This document shows, in pieces, positions 47,474-55,011 of a stretch of 64,000 bases of DNA. A program made the position numbers and the translations under genes. The notes beneath the pieces were generated by a model, which was not told the DNA's origin, did no database searches, and saw nothing but the letters and a program-made list of their open reading frames with translations. The stretch lies in assembly GCA_020853575.1 (NCBI GenBank), contig JADYYP010000014.1, positions 1-64,000 of the forward strand, given 5' to 3'. Each line of letters opens with the position of its first letter. The first letter of the stretch is position 1. The DNA is from Planctomycetota bacterium. GTDB lineage: Bacteria > Planctomycetota > UBA1135 > GCA-002686595.

Positions 47474-48207
47474 GACATCACCTCTTCGAGTTTCCCGCGC
47501 AACAGCGCACTTTCGAGGTCGAGTCCACCGCTCGCGGACGCGGCGAAGCTCTCCAGCTCGCCTCCCCGCACGATGCGTCCTTGTTCGAGTACCAACACAC
47601 GGTCCGCGACGCGCTCGACGTCGTTCATCGAGTGGCTGACGAGCAGAACGCTGCGCCCTTCGTCGCGCAGGTGCCCGAGGATTCCCTGCGTCACCGCGAG
47701 GCGCGTGTCGACATCGAGGCCCGAGAACGGTTCATCGAGCACGAGTAGTTCCGGCCGGTGCGCGAGCGCCGCGACGAGCGCGAGCTTGGCGCGTGTGCCC
47801 TTCGACATCTCGCCGAAGCGCGTGTCGAGTTCGAGCTGCAGCAGCCCCGCAAGCCGCTGCGCCTCCGCGGGATCCCACGTCCGCCGGAAACTCCCGACGA
47901 ACTCGAGCCACTCGCGTCCTCGCGTGCGCGGCTGGATCTCGAGCCGATCCGCCACGTAGCCAACCCGCTCGCGCACTCGCTCGCCCTCCCGCGCCGGATC
48001 GAGACCGAGCACACGCGCGCTGCCACGATCGGGCACGAGCGCACCGACCAGCACGCGCAGCAAGGTCGACTTGCCCGCGCCGTTGCCGCCGACGAGCGCC
48101 GTGACGCTGCCCTGCGGAACGTCGAGGTCGAGCCCGTCGAGCACGCTCTTGCGACCGAACTTCACGCCCAGATTCCTCGCGGAAATCACGCTGGTTTCGT
48201 GCTTCAT
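47470..48207 (-). CDS. ABC transporter ATP-binding protein
   Basis: A protein of 245 residues. Walker A GGNGAGKST (40-48), signature-like MSKGTRAKLAL (in place of LSGGQ, as in several YtrB/CcmA-like ATPases), Walker B LLVLDEPFSGLD and the switch histidine in VLLVSHSMNDVE are all present. It powers the permease encoded by the next gene, which overlaps by 4 nt. The ATG at 48205-48207 overlaps the GntR stop as ATGA. The cassette GntR-ATPase-permease is the standard YtrA-YtrB-YtrC layout, in which the ATPase is derepressed by envelope-acting compounds in Firmicutes. Confidence 0.92.
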   Translation of the reverse strand: MKHETSVISARNLGVKFGRKSVLDGLDLDVPQGSVTALVGGNGAGKSTLLRVLVGALVPDRGSARVLGLDPAREGERVRERVGYVADRLEIQPRTRGREWLEFVGSFRRTWDPAEAQRLAGLLQLELDTRFGEMSKGTRAKLALVAALAHRPELLVLDEPFSGLDVDTRLAVTQGILGHLRDEGRSVLLVSHSMNDVERVADRVLVLEQGRIVRGGELESFAASASGGLDLESALLRGKLEEVMS

Positions 48208-48617
48208 GATCTTTCTCCGACTCGGCGCAGGCGCCTCGGCGCCAGCGCACGTTCGAACAGCTCCCGCAGCTCCCGCTCCTCCAGCCCCGCCGAACGGGCA
48301 TCGTTCACCCACGCGCCCAGTCGCGCCGTGAGCTCCCGATCGCGCGCCTCCTTGCACAGCTCCGGCGCCGCGACAGCCACGAAAACGCCGTCACCCGGCC
48401 GTGATTCGAGCACGCCCTCGCGCTCCAGATCGCGCCACACCTTCCCCACCGTGTTGGGGTTGACGAGCGCCTCCACCGCGAGCTGCCGTACCGACGGCAG
48501 TCGCGCGCCCGGCTCGAGCACGCCCGCGGCGATCGCGAAGCGCACTTGCGCGGCGATCTGCTCGCTCGGCGGTCGATCCCCCTTGGGATCGACGCGGATC
48601 GTGAGGTTTTGGCCCAT
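48204..48617 (-). CDS. GntR family (YtrA-type) transcriptional regulator
   Basis: A short GntR regulator of 137 residues. Residues 16-80 are the winged HTH (PPSEQIAAQVRFAIAAGVL, RLPSVRQLAVEALVNPNTVG, EREGVLESRPGDGVFV). The C-terminal 55 residues are a helical dimerisation segment without an effector pocket, the hallmark of the YtrA subfamily. Such repressors control the ABC genes behind them and themselves. Three GTCCTA-type half-sites lie 12-29 nt upstream of the ATG. It is divergent from the lipoprotein gene at 48700. Confidence 0.9.
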   Translation of the reverse strand: MGQNLTIRVDPKGDRPPSEQIAAQVRFAIAAGVLEPGARLPSVRQLAVEALVNPNTVGKVWRDLEREGVLESRPGDGVFVAVAAPELCKEARDRELTARLGAWVNDARSAGLEERELRELFERALAPRRLRRVGERS

Positions 48618-48628
48618 GGCTGTGGGCC

Positions 48629-48646
48629 GTCCTATCGTCCTAGGAC
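48629..48646. promoter_or_regulatory. candidate GntR operator
   Basis: GTCCTA occurs at 48629-48634 and 48637-48642, and its inverse TAGGAC at 48641-48646. The last two form the 10-bp palindrome GTCCTAGGAC. The sites sit between the GntR ATG (48617) and the divergent lipoprotein gene (48700), so one element could control both directions. The assignment is by position and symmetry only. Confidence 0.45.
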
Positions 48647-48699
48647 AGTCGAACGCTGGAGGGAAAGCGCGACTGGCGCGTCTAGACTGCCGCGCACTC

Positions 48700-49329
48700 A
48701 TGAAGCAAGCCTCGCTCGTCCTCCTTGGCTGTGGATTCGCGTCTTGTGTCGCCGTGAACAACGACTTCGAGGCCTTGCGGCTCGAGGTCTCCGATCTCGA
48801 GCGCAGCTCCACCGACGATTTCGGGAGCGACTCGGGTGCGCAGGACCTGGGCGCGGCAACGCTGGTCATCGCCGGAGACGACCCGCACATGCGCGGAGAG
48901 GTCGGGCTGAAGTTCGGCACCTTCGAGCTGGAAGTTCCCGACGTCGACGGCGACGACGAAGCGACCTACTTCGAATTCTCGATCGGCGCGCGCTTCTATC
49001 CCTTCCCGCTGCGCGAGGAATTCCCGCTGCAGCCGTACCTCGCGCTGGGCGCGTTCTGGTGCGGTGGCTCGTGGGACGAGCGCGACGACCGGCGCCACGA
49101 CGACGGCAAGCACGCCTACGACGACCCTTACTACGACGACTACGACCTCTGGTCGTGGATCTGGCGCAATGCCGGGTTCTACGGAACGCTCGCGCTGGAT
49201 GTCGCCGCCGGACCGTTCTCGGTGAGCGCCGGGGTGCGCGCGCTCCTGGGCGACGACGTCGATGTGTTCGCGCGCCACGACGACGGCTTCGCGCTCGAGA
49301 CCTTCCTCGCGGCCGGCGTCAGCTTCTGA
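48700..49329 (+). CDS. predicted outer-membrane beta-barrel-like lipoprotein
   Basis: A protein of 209 residues. The N-terminus KQASLVLLGCGFASCVAV has a lipobox-like GFASC (cysteine 16). A short helix (DFEALRLEVSDLERSS) and an Asp-rich stretch follow. From about residue 65 there are alternating amphipathic strands typical of an 8-stranded barrel (GEVGLKFGTFELEV, YFEFSIGARFYPFP, LQPYLALGAFWCGG, FYGTLALDVAAGPFSVSAGVR) ending in F, as expected of an outer-membrane beta-signal. A His/Asp/Tyr-rich acidic loop (about 130-150) might bind metal. Its stop overlaps the convergent DUF3501 gene by 11 nt. No family is assigned. Confidence 0.7.
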   Translation: MKQASLVLLGCGFASCVAVNNDFEALRLEVSDLERSSTDDFGSDSGAQDLGAATLVIAGDDPHMRGEVGLKFGTFELEVPDVDGDDEATYFEFSIGARFYPFPLREEFPLQPYLALGAFWCGGSWDERDDRRHDDGKHAYDDPYYDDYDLWSWIWRNAGFYGTLALDVAAGPFSVSAGVRALLGDDVDVFARHDDGFALETFLAAGVSF

Positions 49330-49873
49330 GGTCGAGGGCCAGGGCCGCGCGCTGCGCGTCGCTCAATTGGGTCTCGGCGGTGAACGCCGGAAGGTCGCAG
49401 CCAATCGCCCGCGGCACCTTGCCCGAGGTCTTGAACTTCACGTACTGCACGCTCGAAAGGCGTTCCTCTCCGATCTGGCGCTCGTCGAAGCTCGCGTACA
49501 CCTTTTCGCCCGCGTCGAGGACCGCGTACACGTGCCAGGGCAGCTCCATCCACGCGCGCAACTGCTTGTCGCGCTCGAGCGGATCGACCAGCTCGATCAA
49601 GAGCGTGCATCCCAGCTCGCCCGCGCCCCCCAGGAGCTCGTTGTAGGTCGCGAGCTCGTGGAGGATGTCGGCCTCGCGCACGAGCTTCTCGACGCGCACC
49701 ATCTCTTGGATCTGGTAACGCACGGTCTCGGCGTTCTCGAACAAGAACGTCAGCACCCCGCCGACGTGCACGCGCCGCACGGCTTTCTCCGCCAAGACGC
49801 GCGCCCGGATCTGCTCGCGCCGTTCTTCATACGTGACGTAGTCGAGAATCGAGGAACGTTCGACGTGCTTCAT
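49319..49873 (-). CDS. DUF3501 family protein
   Basis: A protein of 184 residues that matches the DUF3501 pattern: YVTYEERREQIRARVLAEKAVRRVHVG, the strand VLTFLFENAETVRYQIQEMVRVEKLV, then ELATYNELLGGAGELGCTLLIE. In many genomes such genes neighbour rubrerythrin or iron-sulfur protein genes of oxidative stress systems; none is beside it here. It is soluble, with no catalytic motif known. The 215 bases upstream (49874-50088) separate it from the nitroreductase and contain only a weak 5-bp inverted repeat. Confidence 0.85.
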   Translation of the reverse strand: MKHVERSSILDYVTYEERREQIRARVLAEKAVRRVHVGGVLTFLFENAETVRYQIQEMVRVEKLVREADILHELATYNELLGGAGELGCTLLIELVDPLERDKQLRAWMELPWHVYAVLDAGEKVYASFDERQIGEERLSSVQYVKFKTSGKVPRAIGCDLPAFTAETQLSDAQRAALALDLRS

Positions 49874-50088
49874 GATGATGTTCGGGTGCGCGGATCCGGC
49901 GCACGCATCCTACTGGGAGCGCGTCCCAATACCCATGCATCCGAGCCAGGACCGAGCAAGGAATGCGGAGCGCGAGGAAGCGCTGCGAAGACGCTCTCGA
50001 GGAACGACTCTCCGAGCGAAGCCGGCAGAAGGATCGACGCGGGCTCTGGGGACCTCTCGGAATCCAGCGTGCCAGCTCGCGCGCGTCG

Positions 50089-51763
50089 TCAGCCGACAGG
50101 CGACTCAGCGTAGGCCGGCTCGCTCTCGAGGCGCGGATCGTCGACCGCTGCTCCGACCGTGAAGTGGTACAGGCTCTGGAACTCGCGATGCGCCAGACCG
50201 AGCGTGCGATGCACGGCGTCGTCGAAGAAGCACCCGATGCCGGTGCCGCGCAGACCAACGGCTTCGGCCTCGAGGTACAGGATCTGGCCGATCAGCCCGC
50301 ACTCCCACAGCAGCCCCCGGTAATGCCACGCTCCGCCGCGCTCGAGCGTGTCGCGGAAACTCGCCAGCATGCCCAGGCTGAAGCAACCGTCCGCCGCGAT
50401 GTCCTGGTGGCACGAGACCCCGCGAGCGAGCGACCGGACATCGCCCGCGCGCAAACGAAACAGCGGCAACTCACCCGCGTCTTCGCGCTGCCACTCGAAA
50501 CGCGCGTCGAAAGCGGCGCGCAGGCGTGATTCACGGCGCGGGTCACGCACCGCCAAGTACAGACCAGGTGCGAGCCCCTCGACACGCTGCACGAACAGCA
50601 CCAGGTCGACCGCGGGCTCGAAGGGCCAGGCGGACACGACCGTTTCGTCCGCTCGCGGGAGTGTGCGGCGCAACAGGCCCACGAAGGCCTCGCGCGACAT
50701 GCGCGTGCGTCCGTCGAAGGCCATGGCGCTGCGCCTCTTGCGCACCAGGGCGCGCAGCGTGTGGCTGGAACTGCCGGGCGCTCGCGGAGCGAAGAGCGCG
50801 GTTGGACTCGCGGCTGGCTCCACGCCAGGGCTCGAGCGCTCCTTGCGCGTCGCTGCCGCGGCGACCTCGATCGCGGGCCAGTCCAGGTGCGCCGGGCTGA
50901 GCTCGTTCGGCCGTCCTGTCCAGCGCATGGAGCTCGGCGGCAGTGCCAGCGGTCGCTGCTCGATCCCGTTTGGTGCGTGCGAGCCCGCGCACGTCACCGC
51001 CACCAGCACGTCGGGATGCTCGGCCTCCGGCCCGCTCTGCTCGGCGATGCCGAGGAGCTCGGCGAGCTCGGCGCTCGAAGGTTCCTCGAGGACGCGCGCG
51101 CGCCAGCCCAGTCCGGCGGCGGCGACGGCCAAGGCACCGAGCGCGTGCCCGACGTCGTGCTGGCAGTAGCGGAAAGCGCGCTCGCCGTACTTCCAAGCTT
51201 CGCGCCAGTGGATCGACGACAGGCCGATCAGAAATCCACCGTGGGCGCCGACCAGTGCGCGCAGCGCGGCGTCGTCGAGCTGGGCGCGAATCTCAAGCCC
51301 GTGCTCGCGCGGCGCGTAGTGCGCGACGATCGCGCGCGCGCTCACCCCGACGACCGGCGGTCCGAGGTAGTAGGCCTCGGTCGGATGCAGATTGCCGCTC
51401 GACGGATTGCAACGCAGCGCCCAACGCGAGTCGCCGTAGCGCTTCCATGCCGAGAGCGCCAGCGAGTCGAAGAAGAACTGCGAGAGCGCCTCGCGGTCGA
51501 GGGCGCGCGGCGAGCTCACCGGCGCAGAAGGCCCGCTCGTAGTGCGGGTCGAGCTCGCTCGGAGGTCTGCGCTCGAGCGCGACCAGCGGCGCTCCCTGGT
51601 AGCGCCGAAAGGGATCGGGTTGGGTGTCCCAGTCGAGCTCGGCGGGACCGGCCGCGAAACGCTGCACGTCGTGCTTCGTGCGCTCGTGATAGGCCTCGAT
51701 CACACGCACGAATTCGGCGGCCTGCGCTGCGCCCGACGCTCGGGGATCACGGTCGCGGGACAT
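50089..51763 (-). pseudogene. SagB/ThcOx-type nitroreductase, frameshifted near residue 81
   Basis: The gene begins MSRDRDPRASGAAQAAEFVRV at the ATG 51761-51763 and reads AYHERTKHDVQRFAAGPAELDWDTQPDPFRRYQGAP in one frame. Near 51520 the homology moves to the +1 frame (codons from 51519), which continues LSAWKRYGDSRWALRCNPSSGNLHPTEAY, the usual next block of the family, to the stop at 50089. The extra base (or two missing bases) lies around 51515-51525. The 476-residue second part holds two nitroreductase-like halves with FMN-type contacts (RCNPSSGNLHPTEAYYLG; SSHTLRALVRKRRSAMAFDGRT; YRGLLWECGLIGQILYLEAEAVGLRGTGIGCFFDD). A GTG at 51519 could permit re-initiation of this part. It may be a sequencing error, a true pseudogene or an unusual shifted gene; the rest is intact. 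Confidence 0.75.
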
Positions 51764-51866
51764 GCTCAGAGTGTGCGCGCGAAGCGTCCTTCGGAACTCG
51801 ACGGCCCCAGATGGCCTGCCGTCGCGCACACCTCTCGTGCGCGCCTCCCATCGCGCGCCGAGCCCT

Positions 51867-52127
51867 TCAACGACCGTCCAGCGCGCGGCGGATCGAAGAC
51901 AGCGCGTCCGCCGCCGCGGTGCACACCTCGTTGTGCTCGTCGCACGTTGCATCCTCCAGCGCAGCTTGCGCGGGAGCCGCGCGCGCGCGCAGCGCCCCGA
52001 GCGCCTGAGCTGCGTCGAAACGCGCCTTCCATTCGGGCGCCCTGAGCTTGCCGATCAAGGCCTCGACCTCGGGATCGGGGCTCTGGGAGCTGTCCGGCTT
52101 CTTCTTGAATCGATCGAAGAGTCCCAT
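51867..52127 (-). CDS. small HEAT-repeat-like protein
   Basis: An 86-residue soluble protein: a basic N-terminus (MGLFDRFKKKP), a short linker, and then about 60 residues of helix-turn-helix HEAT pattern (EVEALIGKLRAPEWKARFDAAQALGAL, LEDATCDEHNEVCTAAADAL). The ATG at 52127 is the only reasonable start; the longer frame upstream is a shadow. Two HEAT units would usually extend a larger scaffold, so this could be a stand-alone adapter. It lies 59 bases downstream of the DUF72 gene and 103 bases upstream of the nitroreductase. Confidence 0.6.
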   Translation of the reverse strand: MGLFDRFKKKPDSSQSPDPEVEALIGKLRAPEWKARFDAAQALGALRARAAPAQAALEDATCDEHNEVCTAAADALSSIRRALDGR

Positions 52128-52186
52128 GCGTCGCGCCACTTGCGCGCGGCGAGCATAGCTCACGCCGCGTGGGCCTGAAAGCCGCG

Positions 52187-53032
52187 TCAGCTCGGGGCTT
52201 CGACGCGCGCCGCGAGGTCGCGGATCGTGTCGGGCGCGTACCCCGCGTAGTGGTTGTTCGCATAGACGTAGACCTCGCGCACGCGATTGAGCAGCTCGCG
52301 CACGAGCACCGACCAGCGTGCGAGACGCTCGCTCTGGTCGAGCACGACGTGGTCGAGCCGATCCGTCAGGCTGTCGATGTGCTTGCGATCGCCGATCAAG
52401 CGCGCGTACGCGAAGTCCGTCGTCACCAGGTCGAAGCGCTCCGCGAGCTCGGCTGGATGCGGCATGTACACGAGGTCGACCAATGCGAGCGCGCAGCGGT
52501 GCCGCGAGAGCAGCTCGAGCATCGGGCGATCGATCCAGGTCTTGTTGCGCAGCTCGACCGCGTAGCGGAAGCCCGAGGGCAAGCGCCCCAGGAACGTGTC
52601 GAGGCGCTCGCGGAAGGGCTCGACCGACGCGAAGGCCGAGCGGTTGAAGTACGGGAACTGCAGCACCAGCGGTCCGCACTTGGGGCCGAGCAACGCCATG
52701 GTGTCGAGGAAGCGCTCGAGGTCGGCGGCCACGTGCTCGTGCACCAAGACGCGCTCGCCGTCGGGTTGAGCGCCGTCGCCACCGTGCACGACGCTGCGCG
52801 GGAACTTGGCCGAGATCACGAAGTCATCCGGAGTGCGCGCAGCCCAGGCGCTGACCGTGCGCCGCTCGGGCACGCGGTAGTAAGTCACGTCGGCTTCGAC
52901 CGAATGGAACTGCGTCGCGTAGTGCCGCAGCCGCTCCGCCGCGGGAAGACCGGCGGGATAGAACACGCCCTCCCAGGCCTTCTCGGACCAACTCGACGTC
53001 CCGTGGATCAGCCGCCCGCTCACCGAGTGCAT
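52187..53032 (-). CDS. DUF72 (YecE-like) protein
   Basis: A protein of 281 residues matching DUF72, a TIM-barrel-like family. Motifs are the opening IHGTSSWSEKAWEGVFYP, then HYATQFHSVEADVTYYRVP, FVISAKFPRSVVHG, VLQFPYFNR, FRYAVELRNKTW, ALALVDLVYMPHP, and the C-terminal YVYANNHYAGYAPDTIRDLA. The NNH..GYAP segment is the conserved end of the family. Enzymatic activity is not established. The size is typical (about 250-290). Confidence 0.88.
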   Translation of the reverse strand: MHSVSGRLIHGTSSWSEKAWEGVFYPAGLPAAERLRHYATQFHSVEADVTYYRVPERRTVSAWAARTPDDFVISAKFPRSVVHGGDGAQPDGERVLVHEHVAADLERFLDTMALLGPKCGPLVLQFPYFNRSAFASVEPFRERLDTFLGRLPSGFRYAVELRNKTWIDRPMLELLSRHRCALALVDLVYMPHPAELAERFDLVTTDFAYARLIGDRKHIDSLTDRLDHVVLDQSERLARWSVLVRELLNRVREVYVYANNHYAGYAPDTIRDLAARVEAPS

Positions 53033-53074
53033 TTCAGCGCGCCGACGCTCGAGTGCAAGGGCGAGCGCGCGGGC

Positions 53075-54019
53075 TCAACGGCTCGCACGCGCCTCGAGCG
53101 CGCGCCGCACGACGACGAACGCGAGCAGCAGCGCGCCCAGCACGACGCGCGTCCAACCTGCGCCGGGCACACCTTCGTACACGAGTATCGTCTGCAGCAC
53201 GCCGAGCAGCACGACACCCAAGAATGCGCCGGCCACGCTCGCGCTCCCGCCCCGCAACGCCGTTCCGCCGATCACCGCCGCCGCGATCGCGTCGAGCTCC
53301 ATCCCGACGCCGGCCGTCGAATCGCCCTTGCTCGAATACAGGGTGTAGGCGACTCCCGCCGCGCCCGAGCACAGCCCGCCCAGCGCGTACACCGCGACGC
53401 GCGTGCGCCGGACGGGCACACCGAAATAAGCCGCGGTGCGCTGGTCCCCGCCCAATGCGAGCGCGTGACGCATCCAGCGCGCATGGCGCGAAGCGAAAAG
53501 CACCGCTCCGGTCGCGAGCAGCCAGATCACGGCTGCCAGGTCGAGCCCCAGCACCGGCAGCTCGACGCGCGACCACGGCTGCCAAGCGGGTGCTTGGATC
53601 GGCAACGACTCGACGTGAATCGCCAGGGCAGCGCCGCGCGCGAGGAACATCACCGCCAGGGTGACGATGAACGGCGGGAGCGCGAGCACGTCGATCAACG
53701 CGCCGCTCAGCGCGCCGAGCCCCGTGCCGCAGGCGCAGGCCAAGGCAAAAGCCGCGAGCGGTGGGAGTCCGGCTCCGATCGCGGCCGCGATGACCACGCT
53801 CGAAAGCGCCATCACCGCGCCAGGCGAGAGATCGATTCCGCCGCTGGAAATCACCAGCATCGCGCCCAGTGCGGCGAACCCGAGCATCGCTCCATCGTCG
53901 AGCAGATTGACCAGCAAGCTCGCTCCGAGGAAGCCGTCATAGCGCAATCCAGCGGCACCGAGCAGTGCGGCCAAGGCCACGGCGGTGACGAACCAGGGCT
54001 CGCGCGCGACGTGCCTCAT
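53075..54019 (-). CDS. yjfF: sugar ABC transporter permease (YjfF-type)
   Basis: A protein of 314 residues with about eight to ten hydrophobic segments of the BPD_transp_2 (ribose/galactofuranose-type) family. The EAA-like and substrate-path motifs are ISSGGIDLSPGAVMALSSVV, LPPFIVTLAVMFLARGAAL, GGDQRTAAYFGVPVRRTRVAVYALGGLCSGAAG and DAIAAAVIGGTALRGG. It is the last gene of the operon and overlaps the other permease gene by 4 nt (ATGA), so the two form a heterodimer with the YtfR-type ATPase. The symbol is by family and position: E. coli YjfF pairs with YtfT in a galactofuranose importer. Confidence 0.8.
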   Translation of the reverse strand: MRHVAREPWFVTAVALAALLGAAGLRYDGFLGASLLVNLLDDGAMLGFAALGAMLVISSGGIDLSPGAVMALSSVVIAAAIGAGLPPLAAFALACACGTGLGALSGALIDVLALPPFIVTLAVMFLARGAALAIHVESLPIQAPAWQPWSRVELPVLGLDLAAVIWLLATGAVLFASRHARWMRHALALGGDQRTAAYFGVPVRRTRVAVYALGGLCSGAAGVAYTLYSSKGDSTAGVGMELDAIAAAVIGGTALRGGSASVAGAFLGVVLLGVLQTILVYEGVPGAGWTRVVLGALLLAFVVVRRALEARASR

Positions 54020-55011
54020 GCGCGCGCTCCAGTCGGGCTCGCGCGCAACTTGCCCGATTGCGCCGCACACACCGCGAGCACGGCCACGGCCTTGATCAGC
54101 AGTGCCCCTTCGGTCGCCGCACCGTGCATCGCGGCGGTGGTGGTCAGTGTCTGCAGCAGCAGCGCGCCGCAAGCGCTTCCGACCAGGTGCATGCGTCCGC
54201 CTTGAAGCGAGGTCCCGCCGATCACCGTCGCCAGGATCGCATCGAGCTCGAAGTACAGGCCGGTGCTCGAGGCGTCCGCCGCACGCACGTCGGCCGCGAC
54301 CAAGGCGCCCGCCAGCGCGGCGCACGCCCCACTCAAACCGTAAACGGAGAGCGTGAGCGCGGTCACCGGCAATCCGGCCAGCCGCGCCGCGCGTGGGTTG
54401 TCGCCGAGTGCCTGGACGTACAGCCCGAATGCCGTGCGCGTCGCGACCACGACGAGCACTCCGAGCGCGACCAGCGCGATCCACAGCGGGTTGGGCAGAC
54501 CGAGCAAGGTCGAGCTGGCCAACGCCGCGAACCCAGGTGCGTCGAAGGCCAGCACGTTTCCGTCGCTGGCCATCTGCGCCAGCCCGCGGCCCGCGGTGAA
54601 CAGCACCAGCGTCGCGAGGATCGGCTGCAGCGCGAGGCGCGCCACGAGCAGCCCGTTGAAGAGCCCCAGCGCCACACCGCAGGTGAGCGCCAGCGCGAGA
54701 CTGGAGGCCACCGACGTCGCATCGGCCCGCACTCCGAGAGCCGCGACCACGGACGCGATCGAGGCCACCGACCCGACCGAGAGGTCGACACCGCGCGTAC
54801 CGATCACGAACGTCATCCCCAGCGCGCACAGCATCGTCGGAACGCTGCGGAATCCGATGTCGACCAGCGCACCGAACACACGTCCGTCGCGGATCTCGAG
54901 CGAACGCAGTCCCGGAGTGCTCGCCGCGGCCAGCGCCAACACGCAGATCAGCGCGAGCGCTGCCCGCGCGCTCGGCCCGAAGCGCTGCGCGGCGCCCGAG
55001 GACGCGCTCAC
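54016..55011 (-). CDS. ytfT: sugar ABC transporter permease (YtfT-type)
   Basis: A protein of 331 residues, GTG start at 55009-55011 overlapping the ATPase stop as GTGA. It is a multi-pass permease of the BPD_transp_2 family, with a helical N-terminus (ALALICVLALAAAS), IGTRGVDLSVGSVASIASVVAALG, LQPILATLVLFTAGRGLAQ, GDNPRAARLAGLPVTALTLSVYGLSGACAALAG and DAILATVIGGTSLQGG. It differs from its partner at 53075-54019, so they are heteromeric subunits. Identity with E. coli YtfT (341 residues) is inferred from neighbours and length. Confidence 0.8.
   Translation of the reverse strand: MSASSGAAQRFGPSARAALALICVLALAAASTPGLRSLEIRDGRVFGALVDIGFRSVPTMLCALGMTFVIGTRGVDLSVGSVASIASVVAALGVRADATSVASSLALALTCGVALGLFNGLLVARLALQPILATLVLFTAGRGLAQMASDGNVLAFDAPGFAALASSTLLGLPNPLWIALVALGVLVVVATRTAFGLYVQALGDNPRAARLAGLPVTALTLSVYGLSGACAALAGALVAADVRAADASSTGLYFELDAILATVIGGTSLQGGRMHLVGSACGALLLQTLTTTAAMHGAATEGALLIKAVAVLAVCAAQSGKLRASPTGARA

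Noticed and set aside
51867-52679. A 270-codon minus frame ending at the HEAT-like gene
   Set aside because: Its first part is antisense or out of frame to the DUF72 gene; only the part from 52127 has protein-like character.
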